From Phoronis australis (lineage: Eukaryota > Phoronida > Phoronidae): DNA of 64,000 bases. Numbering within the stretch: position 1 is the stretch's first letter; every line of letters begins with the position of its first letter. Location of the stretch: contig NMRA01000144.1 of assembly GCA_002633005.1 (NCBI GenBank), positions 208,976 through 272,975 on the forward strand, read 5' to 3'. Below the pieces are notes generated by a model. The model saw only the letters and a program-made list of their open reading frames with translations. It searched no databases and was not told where the DNA came from. This document shows positions 46,801 through 60,900 of the stretch, piece after piece. The position numbers were made by a program, and so were the translations under genes.

Positions 46801-49800
46801 AGCAGACGAGTAATTTATAAAATTACGAAAAGCTGTAATTAAGTGGAAAATATGTCTAGGATAATCAACCGACCTTATTTTAGCTCAAAATGACATGGAA
46901 AAAGGTTGCCTTCGCCTTTAAAACATCAAATCATGAGGCTTCCGTATGTTGTTTATTTTGAAACTGACTTTGCCCGCCGATGTAGGCCTGTTAACTAACG
47001 TCTGATAGTTAACATAATAAAATGTGACTTTTCTTGTTTCATGAGATCTGGATGATATCAGAAAATAATTTTTCTAAGATGGACTGCGTATTCAATCGGC
47101 ATCTCTACTCGGTTGTTCTTCGATTAGGCTGTTTTTATGGAGGCAAAAGATATAGGTTCTACTGGACTGTAAGCACGAATTCCATACGTCGACGATTACC
47201 AACCGCCAACCCAGTTGCTCCCAGTTTTACCGACCACACCTAGACCCCAATCGCTACCCATATCAGAACCCACCAGGCACGGATACAGGGGTCCAGACCC
47301 CTGCCTCGTGAATGTAGGTAAATTGTGAATTTTCGATACAGGGATCTTGACCCCAAAATTTTGCTAAGTCTGTATATGCCCACCCTCCAATCGCTAAAAA
47401 TCCACTCAGTCAGTACTGATAAGTCACCCATCCCCGTCTAGCCTTGCTTATGATGTATTTTTGAATTTAATTTCATTTACTTGATTTTCTGCCTTCCTGT
47501 GTATATTTTCAATAAACTGCTCATAGTTTATATTCTCAATATTGTAAACAATACACTTCACAATTTTGAATTTGGCAAAACAAAACGGGACATGGTAGTC
47601 GATTTTTAGCGTACTTCCGTACTTCCTCCGAGCTCACACTCGCTAGGTGTCGCTACGATCCATGACAATAATGGTGGTGGCCAATGAGATTAGTCTTGTT
47701 ATCGTCTTAGCAGTGGCCAGTCCAGCTTCTACGAGCTCATGCGCGTATATAAATTATCATGAGGCGGAGAATTTGAAAACTGTATTGGGATCAGAATTTA
47801 TATTTCGCCTGTGTTTCAAAAATAGTGAATCTGGCGACTTTTTTTTTAAATTTTTGTAATATTCAAAGTGAACAACTTTCATGTTAGCATCAGAAAGAAG
47901 TAGATTCGCCACGGTATGTTTAAATAATTTTTGCGAGTTTTCACGTTCCATGACTTCCAACAGACGTCAAAAGCGATCTTGCAGAAACATTTTGGCTATG
48001 GGAGCGTTGCCCACCATTTACATGTACAACATCACTAGAGCAAACTCCAAAATATTACCCACACTGCTCTGCGTGAATGGTGGCTCCACCCTAGCGAATA
48101 AATTACGAACTAGTATCAACAATAGGTTACATAATCGGATGAAAGGCTGTATCATTTAGAAGTACTGCAAAAGAGTGAAGACAGTTCACTTCATCATTGG
48201 GTCACCCTCCATCCATCACCTGATCACCTTCCTTACATAAAAAGTTGTACGATTTCACGAAAACAGTAAATAGTTGCTACTGATTCCATTATTGTGACAC
48301 CATGCGCAAGTCGGCCATAAGGAAAAAAGATATCTACTGCTAAACAGCTGGGAAACAAGAGAGACAGATGACTCCATTACCCGTTGCCAGAGATTGTTGC
48401 CTGGAAAAACGGTACAGATTCCATTTGCACTCCCCAAGATTGTCACCTGAATCAATTTGCTCGAGAAAACATTTGCAAGACAAATTTTCTCGGACTTTTT
48501 CGAAGTATGCATGAAGTCAAGTGCGTTTTCAAGTGAGCACAGACGAAACATGGTGCAAGTTAAAAAATGGTTGCCCTCACAAAACTGTCCTAGCCAGGGC
48601 TCACAAAAGGTAAACCCAGCACTGCTAGTTGATTGAGGTTCTCTAAAACTTTCTCTCTTATTTTTCGTTTACTGTTCCTGCTCACAGTCCTACGTCGGTT
48701 GCCACGAAGGTTTCACTCTCACACCTGCAAACTATTGGGATGCACGTGCTGTACCATTCCTTGCAGCCTGTCACCCGCCCCTATTCCTACGCCTATGACG
48801 AGAGTTGAAGATAACATGTCACAACAATCATTTTCTTCAACACACAACACAAGTGGTCTTGAGCTACTTCATTCAAACTTGTCTAAGGATGTCGTCTAAA
48901 GCACATGTCGGAGATGCTTTTACCGCACGTGATTTTATCTAAGACGCTACTTAGATTAACGACTGGCGACTGTACACTAAACAGAGGCAGTGTGTGCTGA
49001 CTACGTGAAACTATACTTACGTTTGCCTAAATCAAAATGTTCAGCGGGAAAATTATGCCGAATACACGGTAGCACACGGGTCCTTACGGAAATAAATATC
49101 AAATTGCTATCGGTGGTAGTCAAATACTAGTATTACATCTCCTTTCAATACATGTAGGTGTACTGTGCTGCAGTGGCCTACGGAGAGTTACAACTCGATT
49201 TTCAGGGAAACTTCACTCTCTAGCCAATAACGGATTAAACGGGTGCCATTGCTTGTGACAGGCAGAACGCGAAAATGCACGTGCAATCCAGTTATATACT
49301 ACAATCGCAACCAACGTCACAATAACCGCTTAACGTCACAAACAATAAAACAAAAAGAAAATGTTTTCAAGCACATTACATTCGAAAATTAGTTTAATCA
49401 GACTTCGTACACGAAGGCATTATTCGCGACTATGACAAACCAACAACCGCCTAGTTTCCCATCGATATGGTCTCCGATGAGAAAATCGAAAACAGACAGT
49501 TTTACTGACAGTGTCCTAACCGAAAACAGAAAATCAAAGAAATACAGAATCGACAAAATGTTTCTTCCAGAAAGGCCTGGTAGCTCACACAGTGTTTTGG
49601 ACAATGGTATGGTGAAGACACTATCGCCATTTCCTAGTCTTGACCGCGTTCGACGATGTTCAAGTGACAGACACTTGCACGAACAAGGTAAGTCGTATAA
49701 AACAGAGAAGCGTCCTTCGACCGGGATTGTAACACTCCCAATGCAGTCTATATCTCTTAGCAACAACGCTAACTCCGAATCAGCAAAAACGTCTGTAAAT

Positions 49801-52800
49801 CGACGTCGTACCGAAAACAATCGGGTACCAAAATCCAACAGTTCACCATATGCGATACCACACACGAAGTTGATGAGGGAGAGCTCTGATGAACGGTTAA
49901 CTCCCACCGTGATGTCATTTACAAACCTCTTCTCTCGCACAGAGCAAAGGCGACAGAGTATTCAAAATTTACAAAAAAATCGATATATTTACAATAAAGT
50001 ATTGGCTCTATCGAGTTTTATGCCACAAACGGACGATTTACTTCAGTATTGTAACAACGAGATGACTTCTATGACTGAAACTTCAAGGAAAGATTTTGAC
50101 GTCGCAGTTGGAAAAACGAAAGCAAAACAGAAAACGAAACCAAGGCATGATGAAAAAAACATAAGTCCTCAAGAGAGCATAAGATGTTTGAAAAAGCAGG
50201 CAGAGAATCTTTTGATGAGACCTGAGCCAAAGGCTTCAGATAAACAGAAAAAGGAAAAACAAAGAAGCAAGCATTATGAAGTTAATGAAAAGAAAAATGA
50301 TCACGCCATGAACAAGAAATTCTTCCATGATCTTTCCTCTAAGCAACCTGCCAAGAACAAATCAATAACAAACGAGCCTCCAAAGAAGCTTTTGTCCACA
50401 TCTTCCACTGAAGACAAACAGCAAAGGACGACGAATGTGTTTTCCGGCCACGTTCTTACAATTCCGTCTACCACGTCGGGTAATATCTCTTACCAAGGAT
50501 GCCGCGACTGGCTCTACTTCAAGACTAAGGGTAGATGGAGGCGGCTTCCGCGCCGCCAAGACTTACAGGCAGAAGCCAGAGACTTGATCATGACCGACAA
50601 GGGCTACAAATACGCGCATAAACGCGTTAGAGAACTAATTCAAGAAGCCGTGATGTTCAACTCGGCAGTACTGCAAAGAAAGTAGTTATGTGAAAAATAT
50701 AGGGGGACAGATTACGGTATGCACCACGTGCTGAGTACAATAGTAAGCATGTAACCTTTGACACTCTTATTCAAAGTCACGAAAACGAAACTATAATAGA
50801 AATCCAGCAAGTCTCGATATCTTCGACGTTTACTCAAATTTGGTGAAAGAAGTGAAGCAGACTAAAGTCAAAGTTTCATAGAAACTGGTTCAAAGCAGTA
50901 ACGTATGATCACAGTATCAAACAACTTTAATGTACATTTTAAGTCGGCGTTCACTCGACTTAAGGGTTGCAATTACCATCGAACAAGGCGAATTTTATAG
51001 TCTATGCAAACACTTCTATAATCCCTGATGTTGTATAACAGTGTCAGTGACTCTTCAACTTATTTCAGAAATTACTAAAGTAAAACGCAAATAGTGTGTT
51101 TAGTAATAAAACTCAGAGAACACCATACAATTGGACAGAGCAAATCGCTTTGATTCACAAACGTCTACTACAATGCTACGCTAAATTGTGATCTGTGCCC
51201 CTCTTGAATAAACTATAGTGCAAGCCTTCGGTTCCTTCATCATCAAAGCTGTAGTGGTCGACCCTTACCTGCATTGATTGCGCTGTCGATCGGATAAACC
51301 TTCAGATTGTTAGCCAGATCGGTCCTTGCTCCTTTGGCCAACAGCCAATTGACTAAACCAATGTCTCCTTTGCTGGCAGCTCGGTGCAGGCACGTAAACC
51401 CACTAGCGTTCTGGTGGTTCACGTCGCATCCTGAAACAAAACCAGTATCCAATTAAGGGCACCACGTGATTAGAATATATGACTAAAATGAATAACGACA
51501 TATAAGCTACAGGATGTTACGCGAATCAAATCGTGTCATCCAATTAATATGGATGCTGGCGTGTCGGCAACCATTGTGTTTAAGTGTGAAATAGATGTCT
51601 TCTGAAAACGCGTATGGTTATTTGATGAACATTCCAGCACTTGCGGAATCAAGGTACACAGACGGCACTAATCCCATCATGCAATACAAGTAAAAAGCGT
51701 TCAGTTTACGTGATTGTTTCCCTGTTGGGCTGAACATTGTCTACTGAAAGTAACATGATGAATTACTCGAAGTTGTGTGGGGCCTGTTCGGCAAATCTTT
51801 GCATTTAGTCAAATATCTACGAAACTAAACAAATTACGACTGTAAAACTACACATTTTCTCAAAGCAGAAAGGTTGTTGACTTTGATCTTTATCTTCATA
51901 CCAATTTACTTTGTTTCATTAATTAGGTCACGTGACCATATATATTTAGTAAACTTTAGCGCAAAAGATGGTACTGCCATAGCAAAACAACGGTATCAAT
52001 AACATGACCAAATTTTCTTTGACAATAATGTTCACGACGAAATCTCAAAAACACTGTTACAGTTTTCCATACTATCATGTCGTTATCGCGTTATGCAACT
52101 TTTGCTTTTTCATAACAATACATTAAAGTCCTATATTTGATATGTTTAAGTAGATTAACAATTCAAAAACCATTCCTAACCGCGTTTTCGAGAACAGTGC
52201 ATATATGTAGCCCATATTACGTGAAATTTTTATCTAAATCCGATCTGGTTTGTGTAATCATAGAACTCTAGCCTTAGCAACGCCGATCCGCGGCCGCTGA
52301 GGTTGCGCCGCGCATGCGTGAGAGTTGTTTGCATTAGTTTGTTGGTTGTGCTTAGTTGTTATGGAATTTACTGTCATTAAAGTTTTTCGCAACTTCGACG
52401 TTTTTTAACCGAATTGCATCAAAGCGATACCACCAGAAAGCCCTTTGTCAGCTCTTGATGATTATACCAGAACCAAATGATAAATAATTTAATTCTTAAC
52501 TATCATTTCCCATATCTGACTGGTTTAACAAAAAACCGCATCTGGGCAACAGGTAAATGTTGCAAAAATGAATTTTTAAAGAAACAATTGAAAGCAGTAA
52601 TAATAAACACATGCATGCACACACATACATCCACATGCACGCGCACGCGGACGCGCACAGACACACACACTTAGCTACGCAATGATGAGTTTCGTGAACA
52701 CATCTAAACTTTTCATTTAGGCCAAATGTAACTTCTTTCCGTAAAACACTAGAACATGATTTTAACACCCAAAAAACGTCTTGTTGAAAAACTCCTGACA

Positions 52801-55800
52801 CGCAGTATACGACTGGAGCTGAAGATATCAGAGCCCAAACTACTCCCGGCATCCACCCAGGGTTACACGTCGGTGCTTGTTAAGAATGACCAGTGTAATT
52901 GTCGGGTTTGTTGATTAATTTTGCTGAGAACTCTCTGATTTTATGTAACTGTACCTCAAGAGTCTCGCTTGATGAGCAATAATAACAAAATAAAAATGAA
53001 GCAGTGAAATTTGGTTTGATTTTATAACTACAACTCTCGATCAAAACTGTCGGTTGAGCGGGCAGCCGGAAATTTTCAGTCCAAACTGTCGCGGCTAGTC
53101 TCGGGGTCGCAAGCTCTAATAATAGAATACATACAGTATGTCACGTCCGGGAGGTGGTATTCCAGAGTTCTATGATGAAATGTAATGTTCCAAAGTTAGC
53201 CAAATTTGGACATTCTTCTAGGGTCCTAAATAACCTTAAGTGAAAGTGCGCGTCCGCTAACCGAGCTCACATCTAGTTTGATTAGAACAAGCATGTTTTA
53301 CATTTGTGAGACTTGTTTTGATGTCTTTTAGAACTAATGCAAGTGTTTTGCCAAATAGTTTGGGTGGGGCTCATACTTAACAGTCTCAGACTTGCTTTAC
53401 CTCTGTTTGATACAGCAAATTCTGGGCCTTCGAAGGCGCATATAGTTTCTTGGCATTAGACCCAGAAGAGGAAAGGAGGTGACATTCTTATTGTGCATCA
53501 GAACCCATACTAAGCAAATCCTAACATCGGTAAGAATACCCATAAAAACGCAATCAGACCTACATGCACCAAGTTATCAGGACATGAAAATGTTGATTGA
53601 AATATTTGTGACAAGTACAAGCTTGCATAAGTATATGTACCTGCGTCCACCAAATCTTGCAGAAGGTCGTATGATCGAGAGCGGCTCACCAGAAGACCAA
53701 ACGTAGCAAGATAGAGTGGGCTGTCTCCTTGCATGCTCTGTATGTTGACGTCAGCGCCGTACTTGAGAAGATAATGTACTAAGTGGGTGTTTCCGCTAAG
53801 GCAGGCGCACTAATAACGGGAAAAGGTCAAAGTCAATCGTGGAAAACTTATCTTGCGGTCAGATTACTGACTATAGTAGCAAAAGACTGCCAACGTCTGT
53901 CAGAGCGCGTGAAATTCGTTGCGAGACAGTGCAGGGCGATTTAACTAGGTGGCGCTGGGCGGTCGAGGTAAAAAACTCGGTTATATGAAACAGTGGTTCG
54001 CGATGGTGTCGTACTGCCGTTAAGTTTCCTGCATTAAATTGAATTTAGATGTTCTTCAGCGAAAACTTTTAAAATGAAACATAGCTGTAGTTTCGTCCAC
54101 ACAAATCAAGTTGATAAAGAGTTTAATCTTTTGAAAAGACTTTTTAGCGGTACATGCTGGGCAATGCATTATGTGCCTTGCCTGGGCTCCGGTGGGCCTC
54201 GGCTCTCAATTTGAACAAGAATAGTCAGTTTAACCCAGTTTTTTAAACAAAAGAGACAGTTTAAAGGAAATTGGCATATATTCAATCATATTTTCTTTTG
54301 CTCAGAACTCGCAGTTTCCTGAACAATTCCATTTTGAAATCAGAACACCAGGGAGTACTTCTGTAGCCGGTAAAGTTGATAGCCAGAGGTGTACCGATAT
54401 ATGAGCGTGCCAAACAGACGGGTTGTTTTTTCACCGCCAGATTCCTTGTGAAATGGCTCACTTTATTTGTTAGTTGAAAACTTAGAAAAAAACATTGTTT
54501 TACAAAAGAACTCCTCAGAAGGGGTTTTGCGTTTTAATTAGCCGGCTCGGGGGCGGGTGTTTCGCTTTTCGTATAGCTAACAAATGGGGTCCCAACTCCC
54601 TTTGTACTAAGTACTAAAAGGTGGCACCTTTTTCGTCAAAAATAGTAACATAACTCCCGGAACAGAACTCCTCTATGTTATCTCACCTCAACGTTGGTAT
54701 GTTCCCTATACAAACGTAAACAACAAGACCTCACGATGCTGCGAAAGTGTAGGAAAAAATACATTGCGTTAACCGAGACACCGGAAGTAACGAATCCTCG
54801 ACCTTCGAGATTTGGGGAAAGCTCCGAATCTTTTATCGAGCATTTATGTAGCATTTTCTCATTGATGAACGTCTGCGTGATTTCCTTAGTGATTAATATC
54901 GGCATATGAAGTGAGGGCAAGGGGGCAAGCGCACCGCCACTCATAAAGGTGGGGTCCTCCACTAAAACAATCGGAAAGTTTAAGGAAGCCCCAGAAGTGA
55001 CAAAAATCTACCTGACGACAGCGAAGTATGCTAGCGAAAATGGTGACGACAAGGTGTCAAACTGGCAGATAATCGGCTAAGGTACCGCGGAGGGGTGCGC
55101 CTCCTCCCTCTCGAGTACAATTGTTATGGCTAAAACATCTCGCGTTGACGTTTTTGAAACAAATAAAAGATAAATGTAGTTCATAACTTTGATGCGAATC
55201 AAACATTCGGAAATATGCCGCGTGAGGTATTCAAACTGTATGGAAACACTCAGATTAGACAACGGCTTTCTAAATCTTTTTTTCGCAACGTTAAAAACAA
55301 GCTTCAGACACGCCGCAATGTAGACAGTGCTAGTAATGATGTTTGGTTTCTTACAAGGTACTCCCCCAACTAAATTTGCATTTTTCAGTGAACCGCTGTC
55401 AGCATGGAAGTTAAGTAGATATTTAAAGGACTTGGCGTGGTACTCACCAAGAAAAGAGTAAGCCCTTCGTGCTGCTCGTTTACATCTACGAGTCCACTTT
55501 TCACTGCCTTTGTGACGGTTTTGGTGTGACTGGCAGTGCAGGCAGTCTGTAAGGTCAAGTCAAAACGTGTATGCATACGTGTATACATACACACGCGCGC
55601 CCTCACGTAAACAAACCTGAACACCTCACACGCGTATGCACAAGCACACACGCACACACGCACACAAATGCGATCACGTACAAATATACACATAATGGTA
55701 ATATTAATATACTCGCCCGTTTGCGGATTATGATGAATACATGCACACTCAGTCTGCTTCTATATTTATTTCACTCGTGCCGTTCACTGACCAATGAAAA

Positions 55801-57518
55801 CTACCCTCCAATATTGCACAGGCAATACATAAAATGAATACTGTAAAATATCACAGAGTAACTGACACATGTTGACTATACAATTTCCCAAGGTGTAAAA
55901 AATGTTTAAAATGTTCAAATGTGTGGATTTTTTTAATTTCTCGGTCTGTCGGGAATATTTTTATCTCAGCGTATACAGAGGGGCATGTAAATGACTGCAC
56001 CAAGGACTGTAGTACAATTGTTCAACACTCCTTGACTGCGCTATGTAGAGCGCTGGCTTGAAAATTTAACTTGCGGTAAAAAGCTTGTTTCCTACATGGA
56101 ATTTAAATCGATATTGAAACCCAGAGAATATGTGTACTGAATTAAGTATAAAAGCTTATGTCCGTCCATCCTTGCATTTCGACGTTCGAGCCGTGGTATT
56201 CAGATAGACCGAGGTAAACATGGTGTATCCCAAGGGAGCAGCGCGCATGAAAATGTTATGGTAGATTAGACAACGGTACAATTTAGATACGTGTCACGTG
56301 CTGCAACATATACCTTGTGAACAAAACTTCATCGGTCTTCTATCATTCAGAGTTGCCAACTGTCCCTGTTTTGGCGGGTCCCTATTATGACACATTGTCG
56401 AACTCGACGTATACTGTCGCCAGGGCCACAATATATGGCAAGTGCGACAATATATCTGGTCAACAAATCGACACTGTCACCGGTCGACAATATATGCCAC
56501 ATGCTAGAATAAGTGCAGGCCCACGCGCAGTGTTTGTAATAAGCATAATGAATCCCAATTTCAGACAAAATACAGATCTGCACCGCACTAATTACTCCCT
56601 CCAGCCGTCAGATTTAACTAATTCAGTCACCGAAATTTTCAGCAGCGGTGAGAATCACGTACACCTTAACCTCAAAAAAACGAAAGTTGATTATTGTTTC
56701 CATTATTTAGCTATGGGCGTGTGTTTTTTTTCTTTTTTGTAGATTTCAATAAAAAACGTGGTCACGTGATGTATTTTCAGAAAATATATACCTGAACGTA
56801 GTAAAATTTCATGGTTTTGTAGATATTTGCTGAAGTGCACATACTTGTTAAAGAGATCCTGGATAACCTTAACTGATTTAATATTTAAAACAAATAAAGA
56901 ACATGTAACTTAGACCTGCACCTGTAGGTGATGTTTGGGCGTACGTGACTATATGTGCCGGAATACTAAAAGCAAAATGTATTTTTGATGCCCAAATTAT
57001 AAATGAAAACATTGCTGGAAACTCGCACTAAGCTTTCTTCACCTGGATGTTTGATAACGTTCATCATCTTAAAAATATTACTTTTGACAAAGTCCCATTA
57101 TTTCGGACATGCGAGCATAGGCTTGAAAGGACATTGTTGACGTGAAAGTGGTTTTCTGCGATCACCCTCAGCGCGGAATCCGTTCTGCCAGAGGAGCTAA
57201 ACTCTCTCGATACATGGTACAGCATAAATGGTAAAGCCACCGCCCTTGATTTAAACGAATGTCGAGAAGTGGCTATTTGTAATCAAATCACAAAAGAGCA
57301 ACCTATTTTGTTGTATTATAGTCCTGATCAAAGATAATAACTTCAAGAAGTCTATCCCAACCAATAATGATCTCAAAAATGCATTTTTGCCCCTAAAGCG
57401 ATATTATCCCTTTAAATGCGCCTATATACTGTACATAAGCGTACGTACAGGTACACACACACACGAACATACTGTACATACATAAAAGCATACGTATAGA
57501 CATACGTATAATTATACA

Positions 57519-57566
<48 letters not shown>

Positions 57567-57842
57567 TGTACATACATACGGTTAGAGAGTGAGAAATTTG
57601 ACTAACCTTGGCAAGAAAAAACATCTCGTCCAATACTACAGCGCGAACTTTATTCTTGTCTGATGCTCTAGACATAATCGCCACTGCCACTGCAATAAAC
57701 ACGGCACTTTTATCAAGAAGCAGATAGTGATACTAGAGGCGAGATAACCGTGATTTTAAAATTGGTGCAATTTTGAGAAAGTCAAATTGGGCATGACTTA
57801 GGTGAAGGTGTTTGAGCTAAAATAGGTAAAAAACGTGACCCG

Positions 57843-57941
<99 letters not shown>

Positions 57942-60900
57942 GTATAATACGATGGGCATCAAAATAAAACGTATATGAAAATAACGCTTACGTAAATATG
58001 AGGCACTGGAAGTCCAGGAGACGTAGGGAAATCAGTAAACCAGAACATGTAAATGTAGTTTAAGTCGTCAAATCCTAAAACTGGCATCGTAGCACAAAAC
58101 TAAGCCGTTTTCAAGAGGGTTTCAGTAATTAATTTGGACTGAAACGAAAAACCTCTAATTCGGTGGTCCACACATTTCTTACAAGTTTGTAGTAGGCAAA
58201 AACCAAAATACGAACTTGATAAGAACTTATTTAAACAAATCAATAATAAATTTAAACTCAGGTGAACCCCCTTTCATCACAATATTTGTGCATTTCTCAA
58301 GAAATCTCTTGTGACATTGGACAATCTTTATCTTGTGTTTGGGGATCAGTAATAAGTTTACAAACACTTATGAATCGGAAACAATTCGAACTATGTTGTT
58401 TATTGGAGTTGTTTCTTGTGTAGTTTAGTAGGTGTGCTTAAAGGATATTTCTTTCTCATCCATGTATGTCCTTGTTTTTTTGTTCAAGCCATAAGTAATT
58501 TTCAATATTAAATGTCTCAGTTTTTAAGAATTTTATGCCCGAAAAATGAGCGAAGAATCATCAAAACTCTGCGTTGATAAAAGCAGCCTTCATTCATAAA
58601 GTTAGACCTTATCCCGATTGCTCTGAACCAAGGCAGTAAACATTTGGGCTCTGATTAACTGATAACCCAGTAAGAGCGAACACAAAGGCACAAACCAGTA
58701 TCATATCACATAAAACTCACTTTTAAAAACTAATAACCCTGTTCTCAGTTGAAGCGACACCCAGTTCACCCCATTTTCTTGAACCAGGTCATCCGTCCAA
58801 ATTTTCTGTTCCTGCATTCACAGTTGCAGCTAATATTTCGAACAAATTCAAGAAATGAGACCTAGACACTTTTTTCTGATAGGATTTGTAATATTCGGTT
58901 TACACTAAATGAATTATCCTTGCGAAGTGTATGGAATACCATTTCAACCAACGTCGCTGAAGTAAATCAGTTTACATGTACATGTTCATGTATTCAAACC
59001 GAGTACCCTTTTAAAAGGTATAGGTATGATGAAATAGATCTGTGTGTCGTCCGTATAAACATCTGTATTGATGTCTCGAATGAAAGTTAACTGAACACAC
59101 AGGTCACGCCAAGGTGTGAACAATTGACCTATCGTAAGCTCCGCCCCCTTGCATAATGTCGACTAACAAACAATAAGTTTTAACCGGCAACGTGTTGTTT
59201 GTCGGGTAAATGGCGGCTTGAAAACGAAGGTGTGTCAATAATGATGCGTTCTAAATGGTCAGTTTAGCCGTCACTCAAAATCCTGGCGATAGGTCAATTA
59301 CTGAATGAACTAGCGGCTAGTTCAACAAAGTTAACACCATGATGTGAGCTATATGCTCAGCTAGCTTCCACTGGAGGCAGCACTGAACCTGAGCTCTCAG
59401 GTCATCGTCTGTGTTGAGCCTCAAGTGTATTTTTTCTGCCTGGCAAGCTTGAATCCTCACAATGTGCAAGCAAGGAGAGGTAAAAGCCAAGGCAGGAGAG
59501 CTGGGAGCTCAGCTGGCTGCCTCAAGTGAAAGCTAGGCACATACCGAAGATAACCCACAAACAATGAGGTAAAACGCCCACTGACTTGTTAGGCCCAATG
59601 CAGATGGGTAACCGCGATTTCAGTTGACTGCATTGAGTGATACAGTTACCCGAGTCAAAAGCTCGCAACAAAGACGGGGGTGTACGACAACAATCGAATG
59701 AACTAATCGGTAGTCCTGTTGTTCACGCGTTCACGAGAGATACGTGTATGGGCTCAGTTACTTTTCATTCCAGAAAACCAGCTGAACTCGTGTAGCTCTT
59801 CGTATGCGCTGGGCCAGTGGGACATTTGCTTTGCCGCCTCGCCAGGAACGGTTCATTTTGGCGAAGACATGAGATATAAGTTTAGCTCACTTACATATGA
59901 AGCACGTATTTTTTCGTCTGCGCTAGACCTGAATTGGCTTCTGCGATATATCCTGTTCTCACAAGAAACTATATCTGTATATGGAACGCTACTCCACGTA
60001 CAATTTACATACACTCACCTCGCTTCAGAATGGCCATAAAGACAATTACCAACAAAACAAACGCGACAACATCCGTGGCTGACTGCCCATTGAGGAACTG
60101 TTGAAAGTGGCGGAAGGCGTTGTTGGTTTCTTTCAGATAGTGTATCATATTTTCTACAAAAAACGAAAACGACACTTAAATGATGCCGTGCGTCACGTAT
60201 AAATTTGTTAGTGCAAAATATTCATGCTGTAGACTACAAATTGTGTTTGAAATTACTTCTTTAAATTCAGTTATTTTCCCACTTTCGCCAAAAAATGTCG
60301 TACTTTATAGGGACCGTGATCTCAATTGATGCCCTCTAAATACACTGGTCACTATTCGCCGCCATCAAAAGTACATGTTACAACAGCAGCTTCTAAATGT
60401 TAATGGTGCCACAACTGCGTTGTGCCAGAGTACATCAGTCGAGTAGCGTCTTGCACTATAGTCTATCGTATGTTATGGAGTTGCCTGCTGTATTCAAACA
60501 TTATTTGTACTTGACTTCCGTCATGGTCATGCTTGATACAAACCGGTTCCTCAGCGGTTGTATGTGTACACTCAGTTACCATAACAACAGAACTAGCGTA
60601 CATGATAACGTATACTCGGGCCTAAACTACGACCTATTTTTGTAAAATTGAGCAATAACCGAAATTAAAACGGTCAAAAATCTCCCATACCTTAGCGTGG
60701 ATCCAGTCAGAATTTTTAGAACTAAAGGGATCTAGATAACGTGACAATGACAATGTCCACCACGTAGTGGTTTCTGGATTTGCAAAAAATGTTCGATATT
60801 CGTTGAAACCACCTCTTATCTAAATACAGAACAAGTTGAAACCAATTTTATAGCGGAAAATGCGTTAATCAAAAGTTAGCTTCTTGGACGGAACGTGGGT

